13,847 nt of DNA, from NCBI GenBank assembly GCA_934661005.1, contig CAKUIK010000054.1, positions 1 through 13,847 on the forward strand, written 5' to 3'. Source of the DNA: an uncultured Slackia sp. Lineage in GTDB: Bacteria > Actinomycetota > Coriobacteriia > Coriobacteriales > Eggerthellaceae. Shown here piece by piece: positions 12,618 through 13,847 of this stretch. The stretch's first letter is position 1. The number at the start of each line of letters is the position of its first letter. Made by a program: the position numbers and the translations under genes. The notes under the pieces are model-generated. The model worked only from the letters and a program-made list of their open reading frames with translations. It ran no database searches and was not told the origin of the DNA.

Positions 12618-13484
12618 ATGCGTTTGGTTTCATGGAATGTGAATGGCTTGCGAGCCGCGGTGAAGAAGGGTTTCGAGGAGTCGGTGCTCGATTTAAATGC
12701 CGATGCGATTTGCCTTCAAGAGACGAAGTTGCAAGAGGGGCAGATTGAGCTCGACCTTCCTGGATATTTGCAGTTTTGGAGCTACGCTGAGCGGAAGGGC
12801 TATTCGGGTACGGCGATTTTCACGCGGCGCGAACCGTTGCGTGCCCTCCATGGCTTGGGTGTGTCCGAGCTCGACACGGAGGGGCGCATTGTGGCGCTCG
12901 AGTTTCCTGAGTTCTGGCTGGTCGATGTGTACACGCCGAATGCGCAAGATGGCTTGGCCCGCATCGATCACCGCATGGCTTGGGACGATGCGTTTCGCGA
13001 GTTCTGCAAAGGGCTTGAGGCTGGCGTGATTCCTGCGGGCGTGCCCGTGCAGGCTCAGGCGGCGGGTGAGGGCCATGTGTGCGTGGCTGAGCTTCCGCGA
13101 ACGGGATCCGACGAGGTTGCGCAGCCGAAACCCGTGGTGATGTGCGGCGATTTCAATGTGGCGCATGAGGAAATCGACCTGAAGAACCCCAAAACGAATC
13201 GTGGCAATGCGGGCTTTTCCGATGAGGAGCGCGGCAAGTTCACCGATTTGCTTGATGCGGGGTTCGTGGACACGTTCCGCGCCTTGCATCCAGGGTTGGA
13301 GGGCGCGTATTCGTGGTGGAGCTATCGCTTCAATGCGCGCAAGAACAACGCAGGTTGGCGCATTGACTACTTCTTGGTGAGCGCGGCCCTGCGAGCCTCG
13401 GTTGAAGATGCCTCCATTCATAACGAGATTTTTGGCAGCGATCACTGCCCTGTGTCGCTCGATTTGGTTGATTTCCATTGCTAG
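12618..13484 (+). CDS. xth: Exodeoxyribonuclease III (AP endonuclease)
   Basis: This Mg-dependent enzyme cuts DNA at abasic sites and removes 3' blocks during base-excision repair. It is 288 residues from ATG 12618 (AAAGAGGAG at 12601-12609); the in-frame GTG at 12609 overlaps the binding site and is rejected. Catalytic positions visible include N7 in SWNVNG, E35 in QETK, Y105 and N108 in VYTPN, D178 and N180 in GDFN, D250 in RIDY, and D275-H276 in SDHCP. The usual GF-D-x-E-R-x-K-F segment is also present (199-208). About 30-35 residues at roughly 135-170 (Pro/Ala/Gly-rich, then a short strand-like VCVAELPRTG) have no counterpart in ordinary 250-255-residue ExoA proteins and sit just before the GDFN strand. 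The active-site set is complete, so the enzyme should be functional. It is transcribed alone. Confidence 0.96.
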   Translation: MRLVSWNVNGLRAAVKKGFEESVLDLNADAICLQETKLQEGQIELDLPGYLQFWSYAERKGYSGTAIFTRREPLRALHGLGVSELDTEGRIVALEFPEFWLVDVYTPNAQDGLARIDHRMAWDDAFREFCKGLEAGVIPAGVPVQAQAAGEGHVCVAELPRTGSDEVAQPKPVVMCGDFNVAHEEIDLKNPKTNRGNAGFSDEERGKFTDLLDAGFVDTFRALHPGLEGAYSWWSYRFNARKNNAGWRIDYFLVSAALRASVEDASIHNEIFGSDHCPVSLDLVDFHC

Positions 13485-13532
13485 CTAGATGCCTGCAGCG
13501 TGAATCGGGGTTTCGCGGTTAGCGGAGCGGGG

Positions 13533-13763
13533 GCGCGAAATTGCGAATAGCGACGGTTTTGGCCACGAACCGCGTCGCTGTGGTCAAAACGCTCGCCATT
13601 CGCAAAAATCGATCCCCGTTGTGTTCTCAGGAGTTTTTCAGTCGGGGATTGTTTCTGCAAAACCCCAGGTGGGAACAGTGCGGTAAAGCTAGGCTGCACC
13701 CCTACGGGCCTAGAAGGCCGTTTGAGCCGGTGCGAAATTGCAAATGGTGACGGTTTTGACCAC
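13533..13763. repeat. Extragenic repeat: two direct and one inverted copy of a ~31-bp unit
   Basis: The unit has a core close to GCGAATGGCGACGGTTTTGACCAC, preceded by CGAAATT. Copy A (13533-13566) and copy C (13730-13763) are direct, 197 bases apart, differing at a handful of positions. Copy B (13580-13611) is inverted and pairs with copy A as a hairpin with a 13-base spacer. The combined arrangement looks like a repetitive extragenic element with internal palindromes, not protein-coding sequence. Confidence 0.75.
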
Positions 13764-13791
13764 ATTGCGTCGGGGGTGCGGACGAATAGTT

Positions 13792-13805
13792 GGACCGTTT
13801 GGTCC
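13792..13805 (+). promoter_or_regulatory. Small hairpin just upstream of the last gene
   Basis: GGACC (13792-13796) and GGTCC (13801-13805) form a five-base stem with a GTTT loop. The AGGAG ribosome binding site of the next gene lies five bases downstream. It may be part of a mobile-element end or a leader hairpin; the sequence is too short to decide. Confidence 0.35.
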
Positions 13806-13819
13806 GGTCAGGAGTCCGT

Positions 13820-13847
13820 ATGTACAGCCAAGACTCAAAGGACGAAG
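13820..13847 (+). CDS. Start of an unidentified gene (3' truncated)
   Basis: ATG 13820 is preceded by AGGAG (13810-13814) at a good spacing of five bases and opens a frame encoding MYSQDSKDE before the window ends. Nine residues allow no assignment. The beginning loosely recalls helix-turn-helix OrfA proteins of IS3-type elements (which often start MYS or MYT followed by charged residues), and the dyad directly upstream fits an element end, but this is speculation. Confidence 0.5.

Larger units (their letters stand above)
13485..13819. other. Non-coding, repeat-rich intergenic region
   Basis: This stretch of 335 bases holds three copies of a roughly 31-bp repeat (13536-13566, inverted at 13580-13611, and 13733-13763). 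It also has a hairpin of ATCCCCG with CGGGGAT (13612-13618, 13643-13649) and a CTAGGC/GCCTAG dyad (13689-13694, 13708-13713). A 94-codon minus-strand open frame covers nearly the whole repeat block but has no supporting start signal. No terminator with a T tract is seen for xth. Confidence 0.7.

Noticed and set aside
9464..13763. A CRISPR array from the repeated units.
   Set aside because: The 33-bp units are contiguous coding repeats without spacers. The 31-bp extragenic units are only three, in mixed orientation and unequally spaced, and no cas gene is present.
13481..13765. A 94-codon minus-strand open frame across the right intergenic region.
   Set aside because: It coincides with the repeat block, has no good ribosome binding site, and its translation reflects the inverted and direct repeats.

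Overview
The window looks like a chromosomal segment of a high-GC Gram-positive bacterium of the Actinomycetota, most likely class Coriobacteriia (Eggerthellaceae or Slackia-like). This rests on the overall character of the seryl-tRNA synthetase and kinase genes, the GC-rich codon use, the Ser-rich and acidic membrane proteins, and a YtxH/PRC-barrel pair. No database search was possible, so the assignment is a judgement. Almost all genes lie on the plus strand. Only a tRNA-Leu gene and one small membrane-protein gene are on the minus strand.

Layout. (1) 1-190 is the 3' end of a gene whose product resembles the dimerisation domain of alkyl-sulfatase-type metallo-beta-lactamase-fold hydrolases, followed by a bidirectional terminator. 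(2) On the minus strand lie tRNA-Leu(CAG) at 382-468, with a good promoter, an A/T palindrome upstream and its own terminator, and a 66-residue membrane protein with an acidic tail at 813-1013. (3) 1392-5240 is a tightly overlapping three-gene signalling module: a Ser-rich membrane-anchored protein, a Ser/Thr protein kinase with four C-terminal membrane segments, and an FHA-domain protein. It ends at a strong terminator. (4) 5357-9490 is a serS transcription unit: seryl-tRNA synthetase, two single-pass membrane proteins of unknown function, and a small protein resembling the N-terminal domain of cyanophycin synthetase. It closes with a UUCG-loop terminator. (5) 9494-11428 holds a YtxH-family protein built on 11-residue repeats and a PRC-barrel protein with a helical Ala/Lys/Glu region, an acidic tail and a thrice-repeated Phe/Lys motif. 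(6) 11616-12512 encodes a TVP38/TMEM64 (DedA superfamily) membrane protein with an N-terminal heptad coiled coil. (7) 12618-13484 encodes exonuclease III, with an unusual insertion. (8) 13485-13819 is non-coding and contains three copies of a roughly 31-bp repeat plus several dyads. (9) A new gene starts at 13820 and runs off the window; it may be a transposase, but this is very uncertain.

How the genes work together. The kinase module is the clearest functional unit. The kinase probably phosphorylates a threonine-containing target read by the FHA protein, and the Ser-rich anchored protein is a candidate sensor or substrate. The YtxH and PRC-barrel proteins probably act together at the inner face of the membrane. 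serS and xth are housekeeping genes. The most promising undescribed material is the kinase/FHA/Ser-rich module, the repeat-built YtxH/PRC pair, the stand-alone cyanophycin-synthetase-like domain and the extragenic repeat near the right edge.
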